Assembly: GCA_001648575.1 (NCBI GenBank)
Contig: LQXN01000051.1
Location: 17,898 to 81,897, forward strand
Reading direction: 5' to 3'
DNA length: 64,000 nucleotides
Origin: Sutcliffiella horikoshii DSM 8719
Lineage (GTDB): Bacteria > Bacillota > Bacilli > Bacillales > Bacillaceae_I
How positions within the stretch are numbered: position 1 is the stretch's first letter; the number at the start of each line of letters is the position of its first letter. Below the pieces are notes generated by a model that was given only the letters and a program-made list of their open reading frames with translations, ran no database searches and had not been told where the DNA came from. The position numbers and the translations under genes were made by a program. Below are positions 26,292 to 33,131 of this stretch, piece after piece.

Positions 26292-27133
26292 CTAATACGC
26301 AACCGCGTTTTTATATCTTGATTCCTCTACGCAATATTCTAGTAAGTTCGCCCTTACTAAAGCATCTGCGAATGGTGGCGGTACTGCATTTCCGCATCTG
26401 GCGACTTGCTGTGTCTTTGGATATGGTTTTTCTTCATAATCTCTATCGATGATATAATTAGAAGGAAATCCTTGACCTCACTTGCAGTTCTCCAAGGTTT
26501 TAACTTACCAGCTTGAACCTCCAAACTTTGCGGATCACCATGAGTCGGTTTGGGCCACTCGATTTTCTTACCATCACACCTAGCAACCATAAAGAATCTT
26601 TTTCTTATCGTTGGTGCTCCAAAATCACAATCTTTCAGTTCTTTAAATTCCACCTTATATCCTAACGCTTCAAGAGTTTTCACGAAGGATTTAAAGGTTT
26701 TTCCTTTTTGTTTATCATCTGGATACCCTTCAGGTGTTAGTGGTCCCCATGTTTTGAATTCTTCTACGTTTTCAAGCATTATTACTCTTGGCTTTACCGC
26801 TATTGCCCATTTAACTGCAATCCATGCCAGTCCTCGAATTTTCTTTTCGACAGGCTTGCCACCCTTGGCTTTACTAAAGTGTTTGCAGTCAGGCGAAAAC
26901 CAGGCTAACCCTACCTTTCTGCCTTTTACCGCTTTTACTGGATCCACATCCCACACTGATTCACAATAATGCTCTGTATCCGGGTGGTTTGCTTTATGCA
27001 TAGCAATTGCAGCTGGATCATGATTAATCGCGATATCAACTGATAATCCTGTAGCCATTTCAATGCCTGTACTAGCACCGCCACCACCAGCAAAATTATC
27101 GACTATGATTTCTCTAAACAAGTCTAATTGCAT
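26292..27133 (-). pseudogene. DNA cytosine-5 methyltransferase broken by internal deletion and frameshift
   Basis: The N-terminal 220 codons (from ATG 27133, RBS GAGGAGATAAAA) carry SAM motif NFAGGGGAS, SPDCKHFSKAKGG (catalytic Cys region), MLENVEEF and APTIRKRFF. After KPWRTASEVKD near 26478 the frame runs out at 26357. A different frame from about 26480 to 26292 codes the conserved C-terminus: IIDRDYEEKPYPKTQQVARC, then GNAVPPPFADALVRAN. About 130-150 residues that normally lie between (target recognition region) are missing. The product should be inactive. Confidence 0.85.
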
Positions 27134-27184
27134 TTTTATCTCCTCTAGAAATGTTTTATTGTATAAGAAAATTTTTCATTGGAA

Positions 27185-27250
27185 CAATAAAAGACAGAAC
27201 AAGAGCAGCTAACCTCCAAGTCCTACAACACAGAAGCTGCCTTGTTCAAA
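27185..27250 (-). terminator. terminator behind the XtrA-like 59-residue gene
   Basis: Stem AACAAGGCAGCT/AGCTGCTCTTGTT with one bulge (27198-27210 / 27235-27246), loop of 24 nt, then CTGTCTTTTATTG on the minus strand. Confidence 0.7.
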
Positions 27251-27251
27251 T

Positions 27252-27431
27252 TTATATTTTCTTTTTTAACAAGGTTTCTAACCGATCAACCTTCCCGTCA
27301 AAGACAACAACATTTATCTCGCCATAATCAGGAAGGTCATGCTCTATTAATTTACCGTCTTTCACGACATACATTTTTTTGTTGTTCATCAAATCAATTT
27401 CTGCGGTCATTTTTTCTATATCTAAGTGCAC
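27252..27431 (-). CDS. second XtrA-like small protein
   Basis: 59 residues, GTG start behind TTAGGAGGGG. MTAEIDLMNNKKMYVVKDGK, DLPDYGEINVVVFDGKVDRL follows the same pattern as XtrA (short strand-rich core, PxxGE, then xxxxGKVxR), so it is a diverged paralogue or family member. It ends shortly before a terminator. Confidence 0.7.
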   Translation of the reverse strand: MHLDIEKMTAEIDLMNNKKMYVVKDGKLIEHDLPDYGEINVVVFDGKVDRLETLLKKKI

Positions 27432-27518
27432 CAGGACCCCTCCTAATGGTATAATTAGTTGTCGGGTTAGGAGAGATTCTGGCCATGCCTCTGGGTTTTC
27501 TCAGAGGTTTTTTATTTT
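27427..27518 (+). ncRNA. candidate short plus-strand transcript
   Basis: Plus-strand TATAAT at 27450-27455 follows a weak TGCACC 17 bp before. From about 27462 a ~55-nt stretch ends in CCTCTG/CAGAGG (27488-27507) and TTTTTTATTTT. The minus strand has no T-run at this hairpin, so it is a plus-direction terminator within a minus-strand operon. An antisense RNA or a guard against antisense reading are both possible. A start codon in it (27486) opens a hydrophobic reading frame, but this runs through the terminator. Confidence 0.35.
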
Positions 27519-27673
27519 GGTTCCATTTCATCCAACATTCTGAGGATATATTTGATATCTTCCATCCATCTTTCAGGAGATTGTAGCTTCTCCCTTTCCT
27601 CTTCAACTTTCAAGCCCAAATCCACAACCTTTGATTTCAGGTGAACGATTTGTCCTTTAGTTGCTAAATCCAT
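27512..27673 (-). CDS. small helical phage protein
   Basis: 53 residues, ATG behind GAGGTGAAGAAA. Mostly one helix with LKSKVVDLGLKVEEEREKL and an end WMEDIKYILRMLDEMEPK. Not recognised, but RBS, composition and spacing to its neighbours support a real gene. Confidence 0.65.
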   Translation of the reverse strand: MDLATKGQIVHLKSKVVDLGLKVEEEREKLQSPERWMEDIKYILRMLDEMEPK

Positions 27674-27751
27674 TTTCTTCACCTCAAGAGCATTATTCGC
27701 CTTAGAAGGGAATTAAATTCTGAAATCTCTCTGTTTGGTCGAATTGAGACA

Positions 27752-27961
27752 TTACACAAACGTGACTGCTTCTTCTTCATCTTCGTCATATACTGCGATC
27801 CAAGGAACTGTTACTAGTTTCTTTCCACAACTTCCACACTCTATTTTTTCGTAATGATAAAACGTTTTTTTGTTATCTATTGCATCCCTTAAATCGTAAT
27901 CTGCATAATCAAATCCCATTGGGTTTCCACATTTTGGACATTTGAAGTTAATATTGGCAAA
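27752..27961 (-). CDS. zinc-ribbon protein with unclear or damaged start
   Basis: The frame codes ANINFKCPKCGNPMGFDYAD, later IECGSCGKKLVTVPW and an acidic end, that is two CxxC pairs as in a zinc ribbon, 69 codons in all. There is a strong AAGGAGGAATAAG site at the 5' end but no ATG, GTG or TTG in this frame between it and the first CxxC. The TTG placed right for that site is one base out of frame. An internal ATG (27919) would lose the first Cys pair. Either the start lost a base or a rare codon is used. Confidence 0.5.
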   Translation of the reverse strand, partial: FANINFKCPKCGNPMGFDYADYDLRDAIDNKKTFYHYEKIECGSCGKKLVTVPWIAVYDEDEEEAVTFV

Positions 27962-27992
27962 CTTATTCCTCCTTCACATTTTCGGTCAACAC

Positions 27993-28220
27993 TCACTTCC
28001 GCCCAAAAGTAGCCTTAATCACATTGCCATTCACTTCATAGAAAGGATCTCTTTCCTTCGGGGTGGAGTAATTCTTTTGAGCTTGCTTGTCACGCTTAAA
28101 TTTCTCAAAATATCCATTACACATAGCTGTGATCTCTGTCTTTGAAAATCCTTCATTCTGAAACATGCCGACGGCCATGGCCATATACTGTTCAGCCTTC
28201 AATTGCATTGTAGCTTTCAC
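27993..28220 (-). CDS. small phage protein
   Basis: 75 residues from a GTG that overlaps the upstream TGA (GTGA), about 11 nt behind AAGGAG; an ATG four codons on is possible. Helical: QLKAEQYMAMAVGMFQNEGF, SKTEITAMCNGYFEKFKRDK, then an extended end with ERDPFYEVNGNVIKATFGRK. Not recognised. Confidence 0.65.
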   Translation of the reverse strand: MKATMQLKAEQYMAMAVGMFQNEGFSKTEITAMCNGYFEKFKRDKQAQKNYSTPKERDPFYEVNGNVIKATFGRK

Positions 28221-28567
28221 CAGCCAATCAACTCCTTCTGTAACCTTTCCGTAAGCTCCTGGAACCATTCTTTGTCATTAGAGTCTAATGCAATGTCTAT
28301 TAGGGCCTGTAAGTCCTCTCCTTCTAAAGAAACAGGAAGTATAGATAAGTTTTCAAAGTTCATACATTCTAGTCGCATAATTTCTTTACCGCTGCCATGC
28401 TTCAAAAATAAAACACTTGCTGACTCTTCCTCTGAATGTACTACTGTGACAAATCCAATTGATCCTAGTGCAATAGGGTTTATATCTCTACTAATATGGG
28501 AAATACTAACCCAATCTCCTTTTTTGAAATTCTTTTGATTTAAAAAGACTGCTTCACTTGCATTCAT
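28217..28567 (-). CDS. IDEAL-domain phage protein
   Basis: 116 residues, ATG behind GGAGGAGAGTAGTC. Residues ~15-75 form a small beta barrel-like part (FKKGDWVSISHISRDINP, IGFVTVVHSEEESASVLFLK). Residues ~84-112 (LQALIDIALDSNDKEWFQEL) match the IDEAL motif, a short helical element of Bacillus proteins. Role unknown. Confidence 0.7.
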   Translation of the reverse strand: MNASEAVFLNQKNFKKGDWVSISHISRDINPIALGSIGFVTVVHSEEESASVLFLKHGSGKEIMRLECMNFENLSILPVSLEGEDLQALIDIALDSNDKEWFQELTERLQKELIGW

Positions 28568-28569
28568 GA

Positions 28570-28944
28570 CTACTCTCCTCCTGTTTCCAGCAAATGAGGA
28601 TGCTCATGGATATTTCCAACTACGACAAATTCGTCACATTGAAATAGTTCATCCACAAAACGTATGTCGTTTATTACTTCAATGGACTCGATTTTCTCTC
28701 CGCTTTTAATGGTTGTAGTAACCGACCAAATTATATCTCCTTCGAATACCTTCTTTTCTTTCTTATCTTCCATTCTCGTAAACTGGCCGATCGTCTCTTT
28801 ATCCACCAATGTTTGCGGAACATTATTACCGATAAAGTTTTGTGGAATGATGTAATGAGATCCCGTTCCAAGTTTAACGAGATTACCATAGACCCAATCA
28901 CCAGTCATAACGTCCATTCCGCGAAACTCAACTACTCTTGGCAT
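28570..28944 (-). CDS. YopX family phage protein
   Basis: 124 residues. VEFRGMDVMTGDWVYGNLVK, YIIPQNF, VDKETIGQFTRMEDKKEKKV-FEGDIIW and VVGNIHEHPHLL follow the YopX family, common in phages of low-GC bacteria and of unknown function. It lies two bases before the IDEAL-domain gene. Confidence 0.88.
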   Translation of the reverse strand: MPRVVEFRGMDVMTGDWVYGNLVKLGTGSHYIIPQNFIGNNVPQTLVDKETIGQFTRMEDKKEKKVFEGDIIWSVTTTIKSGEKIESIEVINDIRFVDELFQCDEFVVVGNIHEHPHLLETGGE

Positions 28945-28984
28945 CGTTGGCCCCCCTCTTTCTCCATATTGATTTCAACTTAAG

Positions 28985-29437
28985 TTAGAAAAGGCTTAGT
29001 TGCTCCAAAATTTCTGGCTTATCTTCCTGATATTCAAACTCTGAAACATCTGCTTGTTCACTTTCAACTACACTTACTATTTCTTCAAAATCCTTAAACC
29101 ATTCTTTTGGATAGCAACCCATTAACTTCTGTTGCTCTGCGTCCTTGTAAAAATAACAATGGGTTTTGCTGGGCCTGATAAAATATCTCTGGAAGAGTTT
29201 AGTTTTGTAGCCCGGCTCCGTGAAAATCAATTCAGCAGAATATAACTTGTCCTTATGTAGTTCCATCTCGTTGTGTTTTAATTGGAATCTCTCTGCGTGA
29301 TAACAGCCTTTGTGAGCGCCCTGATTAGGGTATCTCGATACATAGTAATGTTCTGGACCATTCGGAAAGAGATAGTAATTCTCTCCTTTAGACAGCACGT
29401 CAGCGCTATCAGCTTTTACGCAAATTCCTTGCAACAT
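28985..29437 (-). CDS. phage protein, unknown, Tyr/Cys-rich
   Basis: 150 residues from the ATG at 29437 (AAGGCGAGGAG upstream); an earlier start would overlap the Cys-rich gene more deeply. Beta-rich with YYLFPNGPEHYYVSRYPN, GCYHAERFQLK, TKLFQRYFI, and an acidic tail ending LEQLSLF, which resembles a clamp-binding QLxLF motif for the DNA polymerase sliding clamp. Function otherwise unknown. Confidence 0.65.
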   Translation of the reverse strand: MLQGICVKADSADVLSKGENYYLFPNGPEHYYVSRYPNQGAHKGCYHAERFQLKHNEMELHKDKLYSAELIFTEPGYKTKLFQRYFIRPSKTHCYFYKDAEQQKLMGCYPKEWFKDFEEIVSVVESEQADVSEFEYQEDKPEILEQLSLF

Positions 29438-29576
29438 CTCCTCGCCTTCTTTCTTGGCGTATCTTGGGTATTTCTGTACCACCTAGCCTCTTACAGTCCG
29501 TTCCATATCGGCTTGCACATTTTCTATATTGGGAGCAGCGTGTTTGACACGCCACATCCCTGTCTTCTTTCTTCAT
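29409..29576 (-). CDS. small Cys-rich basic protein
   Basis: 55 residues. MKKEDRDVACQTRCSQYRKC, then ASRYGTDCKRLGGTEIPKI and a basic end. Four Cys spaced CxxxCxxxxxC...C suggest metal binding. I recall similar small proteins with DCKRLGG-type ends in Bacillus phages. It overlaps the next gene by 29 bp in another frame. The start could also be the ATG four bases upstream in another frame, but that frame closes early. Confidence 0.55.
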   Translation of the reverse strand: MKKEDRDVACQTRCSQYRKCASRYGTDCKRLGGTEIPKIRQERRRGDVARNLRKS

Positions 29577-29614
29577 TCATTCCGTACGATCATCAGCAAT
29601 AACAATTACACCTT

Positions 29615-30403
29615 TCATACAATTTCTTTTTCCTTCACCATGTTAGAAAGCTGGTTACTTGCATTTCGGATGGTATTTAGCGTTTCTAGAAAGTTAGGAG
29701 GAACAGAAGTGTTCAATGCCTTATCCAATTCCACTTCAAAGTTCCACCTATAAGGGCTCATTCCATGCTTTCTCATAATTTCAATAACTTTTTTATTTTG
29801 CTCTAATGCTTCACTATTTTTCTTGGCTTCTCGTTCAAGCTTTTCAAGTCTAGAATGCATGTCATTCATTTCTTGAATGAGTTTAGATGAGACTCTACGA
29901 CCTAGTTCACGTTTATCCGTTTTATCTTCCACATACTTTTCTAGGCACTCTCGTTTGCTGCTAAAGAAAGGATGCCTATCATTGTCCATCCGACTTAGGA
30001 TGATGTAATAAAACATATCTGTTGGCATTTCTATGTGGCGGAACTTACTCTTTTTTCTGGTATACAAAGTTTTTTTCTCAGGGTTGAACCAAATGAGCCC
30101 TACATCATCTGGCAGTTCATTTGGCTCAATTAACCCTTTGGGACAAGCAAAGTAGAAACGATGACAATATTCTTTGTAGATTGGCCATTTATCATCGTTA
30201 AGAAAATCTTGACGAGAAACTTTCACCTCGTACCCAGTTAAGCAAGGTTTAGACCAGCTTTTTTTTATAGCCAAAGCATCCATAATTGCTAAATTATCAT
30301 TACTCCATGTAGATCCATTCTTTACTTCAGTTAAAAAGAAATCACTTTGGTGTTTAATACCGAGAGCATGTTTGACTTCATGGGCAGAAACTTTCACGTT
30401 CAC
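29615..30403 (-). CDS. MmcB-like PD-(D/E)XK-type DNA repair protein with coiled-coil tail
   Basis: 262 residues. Residues ~40-130 (YEVKVSRQDFLNDDKWPIY, CHRFYFACPKGLI, LPDDVGLIWF) match the MmcB/DUF-type nuclease-like fold with the E-V-K core of PD-(D/E)XK enzymes. Residues ~175-215 are coiled coil. MmcB proteins act in DNA repair in bacteria; in phages the neighbours are RusA and replication genes, as here. Confidence 0.7.
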   Translation of the reverse strand: MNVKVSAHEVKHALGIKHQSDFFLTEVKNGSTWSNDNLAIMDALAIKKSWSKPCLTGYEVKVSRQDFLNDDKWPIYKEYCHRFYFACPKGLIEPNELPDDVGLIWFNPEKKTLYTRKKSKFRHIEMPTDMFYYIILSRMDNDRHPFFSSKRECLEKYVEDKTDKRELGRRVSSKLIQEMNDMHSRLEKLEREAKKNSEALEQNKKVIEIMRKHGMSPYRWNFEVELDKALNTSVPPNFLETLNTIRNASNQLSNMVKEKEIV

Positions 30404-30807
30404 ACTCCCTTTAACTCGTGAATTTTCACTTCAATACCTGGTTTTTCGCCATATATTTTAATGGCCGTCACCTGTGAAACTTGATTGTCATCCTGCCATG
30501 CAATCTTGTTAAGAGAGTCAAAAACACCCTTTACCAGATTGTCTGCATCAGGTTTTTTAGTATGATACTTTCCTACTGCTGTATCATGTTTTTTCTTACT
30601 CCAGCTTTGCGGTATTGGCATCGTAAACCTAATTTCAACTGCTAGTGGTCCATTCATTAGTGGATTGTTGTTTAATTTGCTTTTTGCATGCCATCGGAGA
30701 AATTCTTTGTAAGCAAGGTACCTTTGTGCATTTGATTTAACAAACTTACCTCTTCCAGTCATTCTTACAGCTCCCATAGGGACAACAGGGATATCAAGCC
30801 TAATCAT
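30400..30807 (-). CDS. rusA: RusA family Holliday junction resolvase
   Basis: 135 residues. VPMGAVRMTGRGKFV at the N-terminus, then KKPDADNLVKGVFDSLNKIA and WQDDNQVSQV with the acidic residues used for metal binding in RusA. It resolves four-way junctions made by RecT-driven recombination and replication before packaging. The start is one base after the upstream DUF6011 gene stop; the end overlaps the MmcB-like start by 4 bp. Confidence 0.92.
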   Translation of the reverse strand: MIRLDIPVVPMGAVRMTGRGKFVKSNAQRYLAYKEFLRWHAKSKLNNNPLMNGPLAVEIRFTMPIPQSWSKKKHDTAVGKYHTKKPDADNLVKGVFDSLNKIAWQDDNQVSQVTAIKIYGEKPGIEVKIHELKGV

Positions 30808-30963
30808 TTACTTAATCACCAACACAGTTTCTTCTTCAAAAGAGAGTTGCCCATCTGGAGGCTCATTTTCCCTATCCTTAAGCTTCTGAGCACAAACTGG
30901 ACCAATACCCCTCTCAATACTCTTTTCGCTTTTCAGTGGTCTATTACAAACAGGACAATTCAC
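30808..30963 (-). CDS. DUF6011-type zinc protein
   Basis: 51 residues, GTG start overlapping the upstream TGA (GTGA) behind GGAGGAAAATAA. MNCPVCNRPLKSEKSIERGI-GPVCAQKL matches the small CxxC...GxGPxC family (DUF6011) seen in many phages. The rest is acidic and ends ETVLVIK. Too short for usual gene callers' limits but clear from motif and coupling. Confidence 0.8.
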   Translation of the reverse strand: MNCPVCNRPLKSEKSIERGIGPVCAQKLKDRENEPPDGQLSFEEETVLVIK

Positions 30964-31151
30964 TTATTTTCCTCCTTCGATGACTCCCTACCAAAATCGC
31001 ATTTCACTTTGATATGAAGCCTTTCCAACTCTGATAGATTAATAGTTTTCAAGTCCGACCCGTCGTAGGATTTGGAAACGCCATGACGCTTTAGCTGGTG
31101 CATCAAGTAATCCCTTCTCTCTTGGCGCTTTTTTCTAAGCAATGTACTCAT
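30960..31151 (-). CDS. FbpA-like small basic protein
   Basis: 63 residues from the ATG at 31151 (AGAAAGGAGGTAGAA). MSTLLRKKRQERRDYLMHQL followed by a turn and DLKTINLSELERLHIKVK resembles the Fur-regulated basic protein (FbpA) family of bacilli, also met in phages. No iron box is evident here, so the link to iron control is only by family. Confidence 0.6.
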   Translation of the reverse strand: MSTLLRKKRQERRDYLMHQLKRHGVSKSYDGSDLKTINLSELERLHIKVKCDFGRESSKEENK

Positions 31152-31164
31152 TTCTACCTCCTTT

Positions 31165-32022
31165 CTAGGCTGGGGCACCTGCTAATCTATGATTTAATTG
31201 CTTTCTATCACCTTTGATAATTACGGTGTAATCTCGACTCATTTGGAAGATTCGTGTTCCAAGCGCTTCATCGATATCACACAATTCATCGATGGTTTTT
31301 TCCGATGAAACCATGATAGGCAAGTGGTTTAGGTACCGATAATTTATAACCGCAAACATTTGCTCCAGTTGAAAGGGTGTAGGATACTCACGACCTTTGA
31401 ACAAATCGTCTATGTAAAGGACGCCTACCCTTTTCATTTTTGTGAGCTTTTCCTCCAAAACATTAAAATCATCTTTCAGATCATTGAAACCCTCTACGAA
31501 GGGGAAATACAGAACACTTACTTGTTTTTTCTGAATCAAGTTATTTGCTAAAGCGGTGAGCAAATGTGTTTTTCCTACACCAGGTTGTCCAAGCAAGCTA
31601 ATGCTGTTGCATCTCGCTTTGCGGATACCATCAAAATCCTTGTAATAATCAATGGCGCATTGGTAGGCTTCTTGAACTAATTCATGCTTGTCTTCAATCG
31701 AGAAGCCAGAGAAGGTCATGCCCTTGAACTCGTTAGTTATTTCGCTAAATTTCATCAGGTGAAGTGATTGCCTTTTCTTCGCACATACACAATCAACTAA
31801 GATTTCCTGTTCTTTTGGTTCACCTGAAGGCCAATAAAGCTGTTTTCCATCGTCTGCATGCACAGGTTTAGTTACAAGATTGAAACCTTTATCTTTACAC
31901 TGGGAACAGTTATACTGATTTGCGCTTTCCGATTCTTCCAAGCTGGCCACCTGTGATCGAATCAGGGCTTTCTTTTGTAGGTCTGACATCACCTCTGCGA
32001 TACTGGTGAACTTTCTTTCCAT
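31165..32022 (-). CDS. DnaC/DnaI-like helicase loader
   Basis: 285 residues from the ATG at 32022 behind GGAGGGG. Four Cys (CSQC near 40, DCVC near 78) form a zinc-binding N-terminal part. AAA+ core: Walker A LGQPGVGKTH near 155, Walker B VLYIDDLF near 205, then sensor-like SSEKTIDEL. It loads the replicative helicase at the phage origin. It overlaps the 3' end of the initiator gene by 113 bp in another frame. Confidence 0.9.
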   Translation of the reverse strand: MERKFTSIAEVMSDLQKKALIRSQVASLEESESANQYNCSQCKDKGFNLVTKPVHADDGKQLYWPSGEPKEQEILVDCVCAKKRQSLHLMKFSEITNEFKGMTFSGFSIEDKHELVQEAYQCAIDYYKDFDGIRKARCNSISLLGQPGVGKTHLLTALANNLIQKKQVSVLYFPFVEGFNDLKDDFNVLEEKLTKMKRVGVLYIDDLFKGREYPTPFQLEQMFAVINYRYLNHLPIMVSSEKTIDELCDIDEALGTRIFQMSRDYTVIIKGDRKQLNHRLAGAPA

Positions 32023-32926
32023 GATTTGCCCCTCCATTAGCTAATTTTTCATCAAATTTTTGATTATAGGCTTGTACTGCTTCCAAGCTGTAGAGCTCCA
32101 TGTTGTGTAAATCTCTAAGGATTTTTGAAATATACTTTGCAGGGTTATTAGGGATTTGCTTTTTGGCTCTACGAATCACTTCGATGATGATTTCTTCTGG
32201 ATCAGTAAATTGACTTTCGCTGCTATCTATCCAGAAAGAAAATTCTTCAATCAACAAAGCTGGTGGGTAACCAAAATTTTGTTCATATTCCGTGAAATAA
32301 TTTGGCACTGTATCATCATCCTTATCATCATCTATCTCTTTTATCTTTAAATAAATATCTTTAATACTATCTTTAAGGACCTCTTCGTCCTTACTCTCCC
32401 AATCGTTTTCGAGGTCTTGAAGTAAGTGTTTTACTAACTCCGAAGTTAGTGAATTACTAACTTTTACCCCTAAATTAGTTAGTGTTTTACTAATTAGGGC
32501 TTCAAGGTCAGTTAGTGTTTTACTTACTTTTTCATCTTTTTTAGTTAGTATTTCACTAACTTTTTTTCTCAAATTTTGGTGGATTATCTGATCGAATTTC
32601 TCCTTATCAAACCCCTTTGAAGGAGTTATTTGCCATTTGTCATAATCCTTATTTATGGAAAAAATCATGTCATTTTCATCCCAATTAATGACGCCGCATT
32701 CTCTCAAAAACTTTAATTCTTTCTTAATATCAACCTTGTTGATTCCAGCTACTTCAAAATAGTTATACTTCTCTATGAAACAATCTTTTCGATGGCAGCC
32801 ATATGAAAGGCGGATGATGAAGTGTATGATAGCCAACTGCCTCTTTGAAAAATCTCTCCTAATGACTTCGTTCATCAGTTCTGTTGCAAGCCTTATATAG
32901 CCTTTTTCTAGTTGTACATCAGCCAT
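31910..32926 (-). CDS. phage replication initiator (O-like N-terminus, DnaD-like C-terminus)
   Basis: 338 residues. Residues ~5-100 are the winged-helix replication O-type N-terminal domain (YIRLATELMNEVIRRDFSKR, HFIIRLSYGCHRKD). Residues ~120-170 hold an 11-residue repeat ([KL][VI]SKTLTxLxx) coded by DNA iterons. Residues ~205-300 are DnaD-like (TEYEQNFGYPPALLIEEFSF, AKYISKILRDL). It should bind the internal iterons and recruit the loader encoded next. Confidence 0.9.
   Translation of the reverse strand: MADVQLEKGYIRLATELMNEVIRRDFSKRQLAIIHFIIRLSYGCHRKDCFIEKYNYFEVAGINKVDIKKELKFLRECGVINWDENDMIFSINKDYDKWQITPSKGFDKEKFDQIIHQNLRKKVSEILTKKDEKVSKTLTDLEALISKTLTNLGVKVSNSLTSELVKHLLQDLENDWESKDEEVLKDSIKDIYLKIKEIDDDKDDDTVPNYFTEYEQNFGYPPALLIEEFSFWIDSSESQFTDPEEIIIEVIRRAKKQIPNNPAKYISKILRDLHNMELYSLEAVQAYNQKFDEKLANGGANHGKKVHQYRRGDVRPTKESPDSITGGQLGRIGKRKSV
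32421..32560. repeat. iteron array, likely phage replication origin
   Basis: Five 18-bp copies of AGTTAGTGTTTTACTAAC or close variants begin at 32421, 32444, 32477, 32510 and 32543. Each is an interrupted palindrome (TTAGT...ACTAA). The last four are spaced exactly 33 bp, three helical turns and eleven codons. They lie in the initiator gene, as lambda's origin lies in gene O. Confidence 0.8.
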
Positions 32927-32951
32927 CCATCATCATCCCTCCCTATGGATT

Positions 32952-33131
32952 TTAGTCTTCTAATGGCTTGAGGATCGCTGTCATACCTGATATCTTATCT
33001 AGTTCATAACTTGGATAATACAGAGCCATATAACCTTGTACATAACGTTTAAATAACTGCCCTCTATTGGGTAATCCCTCTGTCATCCATACATAACATG
33101 GTGGAATGGCAACTTGTAGGCTATGGGACAT
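32952..33131 (-). CDS. small protein between MBL and initiator genes
   Basis: 59 residues, ATG 11 bp inside the end of the MBL gene. MSHSLQVAIPPCYVWMTEGL, then PNRGQLFKRYVQGYMALYYPSY and ISGMTAILKPLED. The compact sequence with many aromatic residues, coupling by overlap and lack of any other gene in this gap support it. Not recognised. Confidence 0.65.
   Translation of the reverse strand: MSHSLQVAIPPCYVWMTEGLPNRGQLFKRYVQGYMALYYPSYELDKISGMTAILKPLED

Noticed and set aside
27486..27590. Possible hydrophobic peptide from the plus-strand ATG at 27486 (MPLGFLRGFLFWFHF...), a type I toxin candidate
   Set aside because: The frame runs straight through the plus-direction terminator and is antisense to a real small gene.
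27394..27606. Minus-strand frame of 70 codons
   Set aside because: It overlaps the well-signalled 53-residue gene in another frame and crosses a terminator hairpin; composition is not protein-like.
29578..29618. 13-codon frame MKGVIVIADDRTE
   Set aside because: Too short to call; its ATGA overlaps suggest at most a role in ribosome transfer.
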